From contig JAICWX010000112.1 of the NCBI GenBank assembly GCA_025934635.1, forward strand, positions 1 through 24,429: a DNA stretch of 24,429 nucleotides, read 5' to 3'. The notes beneath the pieces are model-generated. The model saw only the letters and a list, made by a program, of their open reading frames with translations. It did not search any database and was not told where the DNA came from. Below are positions 6,968-13,063 of this stretch, one piece after another. Source of the DNA: Streptosporangiaceae bacterium. Lineage in GTDB: Bacteria > Actinomycetota > Actinomycetes > Streptosporangiales > Streptosporangiaceae. Both the position numbers and the translations under genes were made by a program. How positions within the stretch are numbered: position 1 is the first letter of the stretch; each line of letters starts with the position of its first letter.

Positions 6968-8202
6968 CGGAGCGCTCCCGCCGGGACCGGGAGCACGGCG
7001 CGGACCGCGAACCCGCCGCCCGGGTCCGGGCCTGCCTCCAGTGAGCCGCCAACCAGCGCCACCCGCTCCCGCATCCCGGTCAGCCCGTGCCCGCCCCCGC
7101 CCTGGCTGTCAGCAACCCGATGCCAGGCCGCGCCGTCCGGACCCTGACCTGCCGCTGGTTCATTGGTAATTTTCAGCAGAACGGTCTGCGGTTCCCGTCC
7201 GACATGCACGCTGATCGCCGCGCCGGGCGCATGACGCCCGGCGTTGGAAAGCGACTCCTGCACGATCCGGTAAGCGCAGACGCCCACGCTCGGCGGCACC
7301 GGGCCGCCGTCTTCGCTCATCTCAAGGCTGACCTGGACGCCGGCCCGGCGGGCGAGGTCGACAAGCTCGGGGACGTCGGCCAGCTGCGGCTGCGGTACCC
7401 GTTCGGCTGGTGAGTCGCTGCGCAGCACGCCGAGCAGCCTGCGCATTTCGGTCAGCGCCTCGCGCGCCGCCGCGCTCAGCGCGGCGAACTCGGCCCGCAC
7501 CGGCTCTGGCACGTCGGAAAGGCGGTACGGCGCGGTTTCCGCTTGCACGGCGATCATCGACATGTGGTGGGCCACCACGTCATGCATCTCGCGCGCGATC
7601 TTGGCCCGCTCCTCCAGCACGGCGCCGCGGGCGCGTTCGTGTTCGGCCCGCTCGGTCTGCTCGACCAGCTCACTGCGAGCCCGCCGCCGCCCGCCGAGCG
7701 CGTCGAGCGCGACGGTGACCAGCACGAGCAGCACGGTGTTTTCGATGGGGTACCGCAGGTCCGGTCCGGTCCACAGCCAGACCGGGAGCAGGGTCAGGGC
7801 GGCCATCCACCACAGCACCGGCCGGCTGTTGCGCAGCCCGGCCACGCAGAACACGATCAGCAGGATCACGTAGTACCCCGCGTCTGCCCGGGACTGGCCG
7901 GGGATCAGCGGGGTGATCAGCGGGCCGAGATAGGCCAGCCGCCAGGCGAGCAGCGGGTACCGCGGTGTCAGCGGGAACGCCAGCGCCACCGTGGCCGCGA
8001 CCGCGACCCACCCGGCTCCCGCCGCGCCGCGATCGGTGGGGAAGGCCACGAACCTCACGGCCAGCGCCATCAGGCTCAGCGCCGCCCAGCCCAGCCACGC
8101 GACCGTGACCGCCCGCCGCCGGGCCGCCGGCGAGCGCCAGGCCGGCGCGGGATCGCGGCCGGCCAGCACCTGTACAAGCGCCCGCCCGGCCTCGACCGCC
8201 AC
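6964..8202 (-). CDS. NarL-type sensor histidine kinase, HisKA_3 (module 2)
   Basis: The protein has 412 residues if started at the GTG at 8202, which has the ribosome site GAGGGGAA at the right distance. The alternative GTG at 8217 adds five residues; a TAGCCT -10 lies seven bases before it, so a leaderless start there is possible. Several membrane helices fill residues about 32-170 (for example YVILLIVFCVAGL and NTVLLVLVTVALDAL), with almost no external domain. The phospho-acceptor is H207 in AREMHDVVAHHMSM. The ATPase domain shows YRIVQESLSNAGRHAPG and GGGHGLTGMRERVALVGG. Kinases of this DesK/LiaS-like class usually sense membrane perturbation or membrane-bound compounds. It forms an operon with the regulator that overlaps its 3' end. 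Confidence 0.92.
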   Translation of the reverse strand: MAVEAGRALVQVLAGRDPAPAWRSPAARRRAVTVAWLGWAALSLMALAVRFVAFPTDRGAAGAGWVAVAATVALAFPLTPRYPLLAWRLAYLGPLITPLIPGQSRADAGYYVILLIVFCVAGLRNSRPVLWWMAALTLLPVWLWTGPDLRYPIENTVLLVLVTVALDALGGRRRARSELVEQTERAEHERARGAVLEERAKIAREMHDVVAHHMSMIAVQAETAPYRLSDVPEPVRAEFAALSAAAREALTEMRRLLGVLRSDSPAERVPQPQLADVPELVDLARRAGVQVSLEMSEDGGPVPPSVGVCAYRIVQESLSNAGRHAPGAAISVHVGREPQTVLLKITNEPAAGQGPDGAAWHRVADSQGGGGHGLTGMRERVALVGGSLEAGPDPGGGFAVRAVLPVPAGALR

Positions 8203-8262
8203 GGCTTCCCCTCTCACGATCCCCAGGCTAGGGCGGCAAGCCGCCCATGTCGCCCCGCTGGT

Positions 8263-8286
8263 GGCGTCATACCCAGGTATGACGCC
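8263..8286. promoter_or_regulatory. Palindromic operator candidate of module 2
   Basis: The arms GGCGTCATACC (8263-8273) and GGTATGACGCC (8276-8286) are a perfect 11-bp inverted repeat around the two bases CA. It lies between the divergent kinase and ABC genes, about 10 bases upstream of a GCGACA / TAGCCT promoter candidate (8253-8248 and 8230-8225, 17-base spacer) for the kinase operon. A perfect 22-base symmetry is far beyond chance and is typical of a dimeric NarL-type regulator site. Binding by the product of 6290-6967 is inferred. Confidence 0.75.
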
Positions 8287-8314
8287 GTCCGCGCGGGCGG
8301 CGCGCGCAGCGCCA

Positions 8315-8324
8315 GGGTATGACC
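8315..8324 (+). promoter_or_regulatory. Second half-site of the module 2 operator
   Basis: GGGTATGACC repeats the right arm GGTATGAC of the palindrome, with the shared eight bases beginning exactly 40 bases later (8276 versus 8316). This is about four helical turns, so both would face the same side. It lies upstream of a TAGCGT -10 candidate (8371-8376) for the ABC genes. Confidence 0.5.
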
Positions 8325-8416
8325 GCAGGTTTGGCTCTGCCGGGCGACGCCAGGCCGGCGGTCCCGTTCGTAGCGTGAGCTTCGGCTGGCATCCGAACCA
8401 CACGGGAGGTCTTCCG

Positions 8417-9166
8417 ATGATCGAGGCACGTGGCCTCACCAAGCACTACGGGTCCACGCTCGCCGTGGACCGGCTGAGTTTCACCGTCCGGCCGGGTACA
8501 GTCACCGGCTTCCTCGGTCCGAACGGCTCGGGCAAGTCCACCACGATGCGCATGATCATGGGCCTGGACGCGCCGGACGCCGGGCAGGCGCGCATCGGCG
8601 GCCAGCCCTATCACGAGCTGCGCTGGCCGCTGCGCGAGGTCGGCGCCCTGCTGGAAGCGCGGGCGTTCCACCCTGGGCGTTCGGCCCGCGCGCACCTGAC
8701 GGCGCTGGCAGCGGCCAACGCGATCCCGCGGGGGCGGATCGACGAGGTGCTCGGCGCTGTCGGGTTGCTGGCGGCCGCCGGGCGGCGGGCGGGGACATTC
8801 TCGCTGGGCATGTCCCAGCGGCTGGGTATCGCCGCCGCGCTGCTCGGCGACCCCGGGGTCCTGCTGTTCGACGAGCCGGTCAACGGCCTGGACCCGGAGG
8901 GTGTCCGCTGGATCCGGGACCTGATCAAGTCGCTGGCCGCCGGCGGTCGTACGGTCTTCGTCTCCAGCCACCTGATCAGCGAGATGGCGCTGACCGCCGG
9001 GCGGCTGATCGTGATCGGCCGTGGCCGGCTGCTGGCCGACACCACGGTCACCGAACTCGCCGCCACGCGGCACGGCTCCCTTGAAGACGCGTTCTTCGCG
9101 CTGACCGGAGACAGCACCGAGTACCGAGGCCGCGGCCAGCTCGCTCGTGAGAACGACCACCGGTAA
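8417..9166 (+). CDS. ABC transporter ATP-binding protein, short form (module 2)
   Basis: This 249-residue ATPase partners the permease that follows 12 bases later. The ATG has a good ribosome site, GGGAGG at 8404-8409. Walker A is GPNGSGKST (34-42), the signature is FSLGMSQRL, Walker B is VLLFDEPVNGLDPEG, and the H-loop is SSHL. It is a paralogue of the module 1 ATPase (shared TTMRMI.GL.APD.G and IGGQPY), but about 55-60 residues are missing near the C-terminus. LLADTTVTELAA runs straight into HGSLEDAFFALTGDSTEYRG, whereas module 1 has a small domain in between. The frame is intact and all ATPase motifs are present, so it is probably functional with a reduced regulatory domain. Regulation is likely by the module 2 regulator through the dyad upstream. 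Confidence 0.93.
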   Translation: MIEARGLTKHYGSTLAVDRLSFTVRPGTVTGFLGPNGSGKSTTMRMIMGLDAPDAGQARIGGQPYHELRWPLREVGALLEARAFHPGRSARAHLTALAAANAIPRGRIDEVLGAVGLLAAAGRRAGTFSLGMSQRLGIAAALLGDPGVLLFDEPVNGLDPEGVRWIRDLIKSLAAGGRTVFVSSHLISEMALTAGRLIVIGRGRLLADTTVTELAATRHGSLEDAFFALTGDSTEYRGRGQLARENDHR

Positions 9167-9178
9167 AGGAGAAAAGAA

Positions 9179-9967
9179 ATGACGACGATGACGACGGCCC
9201 TCGATCGGCGGCTGCCGGCGGCACACTACCGATTCCGCAACGTGGCCGCGATGGAGTGGATCAAACTGCGCAGCCTGCGCTCCGTGACCTGGGTCCTGGC
9301 GGGCGGGATGGCCGCCACGATCGCCATCGGCATCACCGCCGGGTTCAACACCAGGAATGCGGCCGGCGACCCGACCAGCAACTTCATGTCCGGCATCGTC
9401 CTTGGCCAGGTCGTCATGGGCGTGCTCGGCGTTCTGCTGATGACCAGCGAGTACTCATCCGGCATGATCCGCGGCACGCTCGCCGCGGTGCCGCGGCGGC
9501 CCATGGTGCTGGCGGCCAAGGCCGCGGTGTACGGCCTCGTCGCGCTGGTGGCCGGGGAGATCGCCACCTTCGCCTCGTTCCTCGGCGGCGTCGCGGCGCT
9601 GCGGGCCTCGGTGCCGCACCCGGCGCTGAGCCAGCCGCCGGTGCTGCGCGCGGTCGTGATGTCCGGCGCCTACCTGGCCCTGACCGGCCTGATGGGGCTC
9701 GGCCTCGGCACCATCATCCGGCACAGCGCAACCGCGGTCGCCACCCTGGTCGGCGGGCTGTTCGTGCTGCCGATCATCATCGGCAGCACGGCCGGCCACA
9801 GCTCAGGCAGGTTCCTGCCCGAACTGATCGCAGGCAACTCACTCAGCGCCGTCAAGCCCGTCGAGAGCTTCACCTGGTCGCCCTGGGCCGAGCTGGTAAT
9901 CGTCGCCCTGTACGCCGTGGTGCTGCTCGGCGCCGGGGGCTGGCTGCTCGTCCAGCGAGACGCGTGA
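9179..9967 (+). CDS. ABC-2 type transporter permease (module 2)
   Basis: This 262-residue membrane protein is preceded by a strong ribosome site (AAAGGAG, seven bases before the ATG). After a 25-residue cytoplasmic lead it has AAMEWIKLRSLRS, the amphipathic start of this family, then a first membrane helix, and EYSSGMIRGTLAAVPRR, the motif shared with both module 1 permeases. Further helices include GAYLALTGLMGLGLGTII and LVIVALYAVVLLGAGGWLL, and it ends in LVQRDA. As the only permease here it would act as a homodimer with two copies of the ATPase. Two A-rich codons and the A-rich ribosome site stand out in the GC-rich background but are normal for strong initiation. Confidence 0.92.
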   Translation: MTTMTTALDRRLPAAHYRFRNVAAMEWIKLRSLRSVTWVLAGGMAATIAIGITAGFNTRNAAGDPTSNFMSGIVLGQVVMGVLGVLLMTSEYSSGMIRGTLAAVPRRPMVLAAKAAVYGLVALVAGEIATFASFLGGVAALRASVPHPALSQPPVLRAVVMSGAYLALTGLMGLGLGTIIRHSATAVATLVGGLFVLPIIIGSTAGHSSGRFLPELIAGNSLSAVKPVESFTWSPWAELVIVALYAVVLLGAGGWLLVQRDA

Positions 9968-9996
9968 TCCGCGAGAGATCCGGCCCGCGCATAGCC

Positions 9997-10155
9997 ACGC
10001 AGTACGAGACTCATTACAACGGGCGTCGGCCCCATCGCAGCCGTCAGCTCAGCCCGCCCCGGCCCGACTACCCTGCTGCCGGCCTTTCCCAGCAACAGAT
10101 CCAGCGCCGACCCATCCTCGGCGGCCTCATCAGCGAATACGAGCGAGCCGCATAA
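9997..10155 (+). pseudogene. C-terminal fragment of an rve-type integrase/transposase
   Basis: Behind the permease, codons from about 9997 to the TAA at 10153-10155 read ATQYETHYNGRRPHRSRQL, then a Pro-rich linker, then RRPILGGLISEYERAA. This is the standard end of actinobacterial IS481/IS3-like integrase-core transposases (YN..RPHR...LGGL..EY). The N-terminal and catalytic parts are absent; upstream codons in the same frame are the shadow of the permease. The missing central part matches the family of the fragment at 17139-17525, which stops just before this segment would begin. Confidence 0.75.
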
Positions 10156-10163
10156 AGCCCAGG

Positions 10164-10187
10164 TCAGAACCCGTGGCCGAGTTCTGA
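10164..10187. terminator. Inverted repeat, possible terminator
   Basis: TCAGAAC (10164-10170) and GTTCTGA (10181-10187) form a perfect 7-bp stem with a 10-base loop, followed by AAAA. It lies just after the integrase remnant stop. On the minus strand it would be preceded by T residues rather than followed by them, so it is not a classical terminator in either direction. It may be an end of the former element. Confidence 0.3.
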
Positions 10188-10280
10188 AAACCCCGCAGGG
10201 TCGTCAACGTCATTGCGTGGCTGGCTATCTTCGCCGTGGGCGCGGTCTGGCGATTCAGCAACGACACCCCGCGAGTCTGA
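10188..10280 (+). pseudogene. C-terminal remnant of an unidentified membrane protein
   Basis: A frame opened by a TGA at 10185 runs to the TGA at 10278-10280. It encodes VVNVIAWLAIFAVGAVWRFS followed by NDTPRV. The single hydrophobic helix with a short polar tail looks like the end of a small membrane protein. There is no start codon or ribosome site, so it is probably debris left with the integrase fragment. The 61 bases from here to the regulator stop hold nothing recognisable. Confidence 0.25.
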
Positions 10281-10341
10281 GCCACGTCAGCGGATCCGCA
10301 GCGCGCCCAGAGCGTTCGCACGCGACCGAATTCTCCCGGCG

Positions 10342-11004
10342 CTATGGCGCGGTGGCGCGTCGGTCGAAGAGCCCGGTCTGGTAGGCGAGTACGACCGCCT
10401 GGACGCGGTCACGGAGGCCGAGCTTTTGCAGGATGTGCGTGACGTGGGTCTTGACGGTCGTCTCGCTGATGTAAAGCCGCTGCCCGATCTCCGAGTTGGA
10501 CAGGCCATCGGCGATGAGCCGGAGGATATCCTTCTCCCGCGCGGTGAGCTCGTCCAGCTCCTTCGGCGGCGCCGAGCGCGGGATGCGGGTGAATTGCCTG
10601 ATCACGCGCTTGGTGATCGCGGGTGACAGGAGCGCGTCGCCCGCCGCGACCGTACGCACGGCGGCGATCAGCTGTTCGGGAGGGTCGTCCTTGAGCACGA
10701 ACCCGCTGGCCCCGGCGCGGAGTGCTTCATAGACGTACTCGTCGAGGCCGAAGGTGGTGAGGATCAGGACCCGGGCGGCGGCGTCGACGGCGATTATGCG
10801 CCGTGTCGCCTCGAGCCCGTCGAGCTCGGGCATCCGGATGTCCATCAGGATGACGGTCGGGTCCAGCCGCGCGGCCCCGGCTACCGCCTCGAGGCCGTTT
10901 CTCGCCTCTGCTACCACGTCGATGTCCTGTTCACCGGAGAGCAGCATCCGGAAGCCGGCCCTGACCATGGACTGGTCGTCGGCGATGAGGACACGGATCT
11001 TCAT
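10342..11004 (-). CDS. NarL/LuxR-family response regulator (module 3)
   Basis: This 220-residue regulator has an ATG that overlaps the kinase stop (ATGA). The receiver has D9/D10, phospho-acceptor D55 (VILMDIRMP), Thr in LILTTFG and Lys in FVLKDDP. The LuxR helix-turn-helix reads LTAREKDILRLIADGLSNSEI, then TTVKTHVTHILQKLGLRDR. It is the presumed partner of the kinase at 11001-12164 and the likely binder of the palindrome at 12198-12215. It is closely related to the module 2 regulator in both domains, but the recognition helices differ (TTVKTHVTHILQK versus TTKTHVGRILMK), which fits their related but distinct operator sequences. Confidence 0.95.
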   Translation of the reverse strand: MKIRVLIADDQSMVRAGFRMLLSGEQDIDVVAEARNGLEAVAGAARLDPTVILMDIRMPELDGLEATRRIIAVDAAARVLILTTFGLDEYVYEALRAGASGFVLKDDPPEQLIAAVRTVAAGDALLSPAITKRVIRQFTRIPRSAPPKELDELTAREKDILRLIADGLSNSEIGQRLYISETTVKTHVTHILQKLGLRDRVQAVVLAYQTGLFDRRATAP

Positions 11005-12164
11005 GACAGGTACTCGCTCAGCGGGAGGCGCGCGGTGAGGGTGAAGCCGCCGTCGGCGGTCGTTGTGGTCATCTCGCCGTTGTAGAGCTTGACGCGCTCG
11101 TGGATTCCGATGAGCCCGTGACCACGGCCGTTGCCTTCCGCGGGGCCGTGGCCGTTATCGCTCACTTCGATCCCTAGCTGGCCTGAGGCATAGCTGAGCG
11201 CGACTTCGGCTTGGGTCGCATGTGCGTGCTTGAGCGCGTTGGTGAGGCCTTCCTGGACTATCCGGTAGGCCGAGATATCGATCCCGCGGGGCAGCTCGAG
11301 GCGATCGCCGTCGACCTGCAACCGCACGGGGAGCCCGGCGCGCCCGACGTCTCGCAGCAGCGCGTCGAGGCGGTCGAGTCCCGGCTGCGGCCCGAACTCG
11401 ACGCCTTCCCCGTCTTCACGCATCGCGTCCAGCAGGTGACGCATCTCCGCCAGGGCGGCCCGCCCCGCCTGCTCGACGCCTATCAGCGCCTCGCGATCCT
11501 CCGACAGCGCGGCTGGGAGCTTGTGCCTGACCGCTCCGACCTGGAGCACCATCACGCTGACGGCGTGGGCGACAATGTCGTGCAGCTCACGCGCGATCCG
11601 GGTCCGCTCCTCGGCCACCGCGATCCGCGCCACCGTGTCTCGCTCCCGCTCGGCCTGAGTCGCCCGCGACTCCGCCGCCTCGGCCTGCACGGCCCGCTCG
11701 CGCACGGCGAAGCCCGCGACCCAGCTGATCGCGAACTCGAGCGGGATGATGACGAGCGAGCTGGCTGAGTTCCCGGGGATGTTCCAGACGGTGGTGGCCG
11801 CGCCGCCGACGACGACGGCCAGTCCCAGCGCCGCCTGGCGGACGTCGCGCAGGTTCCCGAGCAGGAACGCGGCCGCCATCCCGATGGGAAATAGAGCCTC
11901 GCCGTACGAGAGCAGCAGCGGGGCGACGGCTGATATCCCGCCCGCGAGCACCCAGTACACTGCCGGGCCGGCGAACGGGAAGCGCCGGCGCGCGAAGACC
12001 GAGAGCGCCAGGATCGCGATCGCGGGAACACAGAACCACAGCGTCGTCCGCGGAGCTCCGGGTGAGCCGCGGCCGAGCACCACTTCGAGCATGGCCAAGG
12101 CGGCCAGGGCCGCGATCAGCACGTCAAACCAGTCGCGGCGGGCTAGATCCCGGACTTGGCTCAT
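11001..12164 (-). CDS. NarL-type sensor histidine kinase, HisKA_3 (module 3)
   Basis: This 387-residue membrane kinase starts at an ATG placed six bases after a TACGTT -10, so the message is probably leaderless. Membrane helices fill residues about 13-152 (for example FDVLIAALAALAMLEVVL and LWFCVPAIAILALSVFA), with short loops only. A coiled linker rich in Ala, Glu and Arg (155-185) leads to the dimerisation domain, with phospho-acceptor H195 in ARELHDIVAHAVSVMVLQ. The ATPase domain shows YRIVQEGLTNALKHAHA, the D-box VSDNGHGP and the G-box GHGLIGIHERVKLYNGE. Unlike the module 1 kinase, all nucleotide-binding motifs are canonical. It is the first gene of a two-gene operon with its regulator. 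Confidence 0.94.
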   Translation of the reverse strand: MSQVRDLARRDWFDVLIAALAALAMLEVVLGRGSPGAPRTTLWFCVPAIAILALSVFARRRFPFAGPAVYWVLAGGISAVAPLLLSYGEALFPIGMAAAFLLGNLRDVRQAALGLAVVVGGAATTVWNIPGNSASSLVIIPLEFAISWVAGFAVRERAVQAEAAESRATQAERERDTVARIAVAEERTRIARELHDIVAHAVSVMVLQVGAVRHKLPAALSEDREALIGVEQAGRAALAEMRHLLDAMREDGEGVEFGPQPGLDRLDALLRDVGRAGLPVRLQVDGDRLELPRGIDISAYRIVQEGLTNALKHAHATQAEVALSYASGQLGIEVSDNGHGPAEGNGRGHGLIGIHERVKLYNGEMTTTTADGGFTLTARLPLSEYLS

Positions 12165-12170
12165 GCGTCG

Positions 12171-12176
12171 AACGTA
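12171..12176 (-). promoter_or_regulatory. -10 element of the module 3 kinase operon (leaderless)
   Basis: TACGTT on the minus strand is followed by six bases and the kinase ATG. With transcription starting at the A of ATG (12164), the palindrome at 12198-12215 is centred at -42.5, a standard activator position. The -35 sequence itself (AGGCGG) is poor, as expected for an activated promoter. Confidence 0.6.
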
Positions 12177-12197
12177 CTTCAGGCCCTCGCTGTCCGC

Positions 12198-12215
12198 CTC
12201 CTACCTGAGTAGGAG
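12198..12215. promoter_or_regulatory. Palindromic operator candidate of module 3
   Basis: CTCCTAC (12198-12204) and GTAGGAG (12209-12215) are a perfect inverted repeat around CTGA. Read on the minus strand the centre is CTACTCAGGTAG, which shares TACYCAGGTA with the module 2 palindrome. It lies between the divergent kinase and ABC genes, next to the kinase promoter. Binding by the regulator at 10342-11004 is inferred. Confidence 0.7.
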
Positions 12216-12283
12216 CACCGGTCGTCGGCGAGGAGGAGCCGGTATCGGGCCTCGCGACGATGCGGGACCCTGGCGGCTGATCG

Positions 12284-12289
12284 TACGTT
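12284..12289 (+). promoter_or_regulatory. -10 element of the module 3 ABC operon (leaderless)
   Basis: TACGTT is followed by six bases and the ATG of the ATPase. The 16 bases 12283-12298 match the mirror-image start of the divergent kinase (12177 to 12162) at 14 of 16 positions. No good -35 is visible. Confidence 0.6.
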
Positions 12290-12295
12290 CGGTGC

Positions 12296-13060
12296 ATGGT
12301 CAACTCGGCTCCCCTCACCGCCCGGGCTTCCGCCTCGGCTCCGGCGGTCGCGCTGCGCGATGTACGCAAGGTCCATGGCCGGGGCGAAGGAGCGGTCGTC
12401 GCCCTCGACGGCGTCAGCGCCGCACTGTCCCCGGGATCGTTCACCGCGATCATGGGGCCATCGGGTTCGGGCAAGAGCACGCTGCTGAACGTGGCGGCGG
12501 GTCTCGACCGGCCCACGTCAGGAACCGTCGCGCTCGGCGGCACCGCCCTCGAGCAGCTCAGCGAGCGGCGGCTGACGATCCTGCGGCGGGAGCGGATCGG
12601 GTTCGTCTTCCAGGCCTTCAACCTGCTGCCGTCGCTCACCGTCGCCCAGAACATCGCCCTGCCGCTGCGCCTGGACGGCCACCGGCCGCGACGTTCGGCC
12701 GTGCGTGATATCGCCGCCCGCGTCGGGCTTGAGAAACGCCTGCGCGACCGCCCCTCGCAGTTGTCCGGCGGCCAGCAGCAGCGGGTCGCGATCGCCCGGG
12801 CCCTCATCACCAGGCCGGAGGTGATGTTCGCCGACGAGCCGACCGGTGCGCTGGACATCCAGACCGGACGCGCGGTACTCGCCCTGCTCCGCGAGGTCGT
12901 CGACGAGGACGGGCACACGGTGGTGATGGTCACCCACGACCCGGTGGCCGCGGCGTACGCCGACCGGGTCCTGCTGCTGGCCGACGGGCGGGTGGCCGGG
13001 ACGCTCGACGCCCCCAGCGCCGGCGACGTCGCGAAGCGCCTCGCGCAGCTGGGGGGCTGA
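12296..13060 (+). CDS. MacB/LolD-type ABC transporter ATP-binding protein (module 3)
   Basis: This 254-residue ATPase pairs with the FtsX-type permease encoded three bases downstream. Walker A is GPSGSGKST, the Q-loop lies in RIGFVFQAFNLLPSLTV, the signature is LSGGQQQR, Walker B is VMFADEPTGALD, and the H-loop is MVTHD. The ALDIQTGRAVL context is typical of the MacB/LolCDE/BceA class, which powers mechanotransmission across one membrane rather than classical substrate passage. The ATG at 12296 is chosen for its position six bases behind a TACGTT -10; there is no ribosome site, consistent with a leaderless message. The first 17 residues (Ala/Ser/Pro-rich) precede the ATPase fold. Confidence 0.95.
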   Translation: MVNSAPLTARASASAPAVALRDVRKVHGRGEGAVVALDGVSAALSPGSFTAIMGPSGSGKSTLLNVAAGLDRPTSGTVALGGTALEQLSERRLTILRRERIGFVFQAFNLLPSLTVAQNIALPLRLDGHRPRRSAVRDIAARVGLEKRLRDRPSQLSGGQQQRVAIARALITRPEVMFADEPTGALDIQTGRAVLALLREVVDEDGHTVVMVTHDPVAAAYADRVLLLADGRVAGTLDAPSAGDVAKRLAQLGG

Positions 13061-13063
13061 CCG

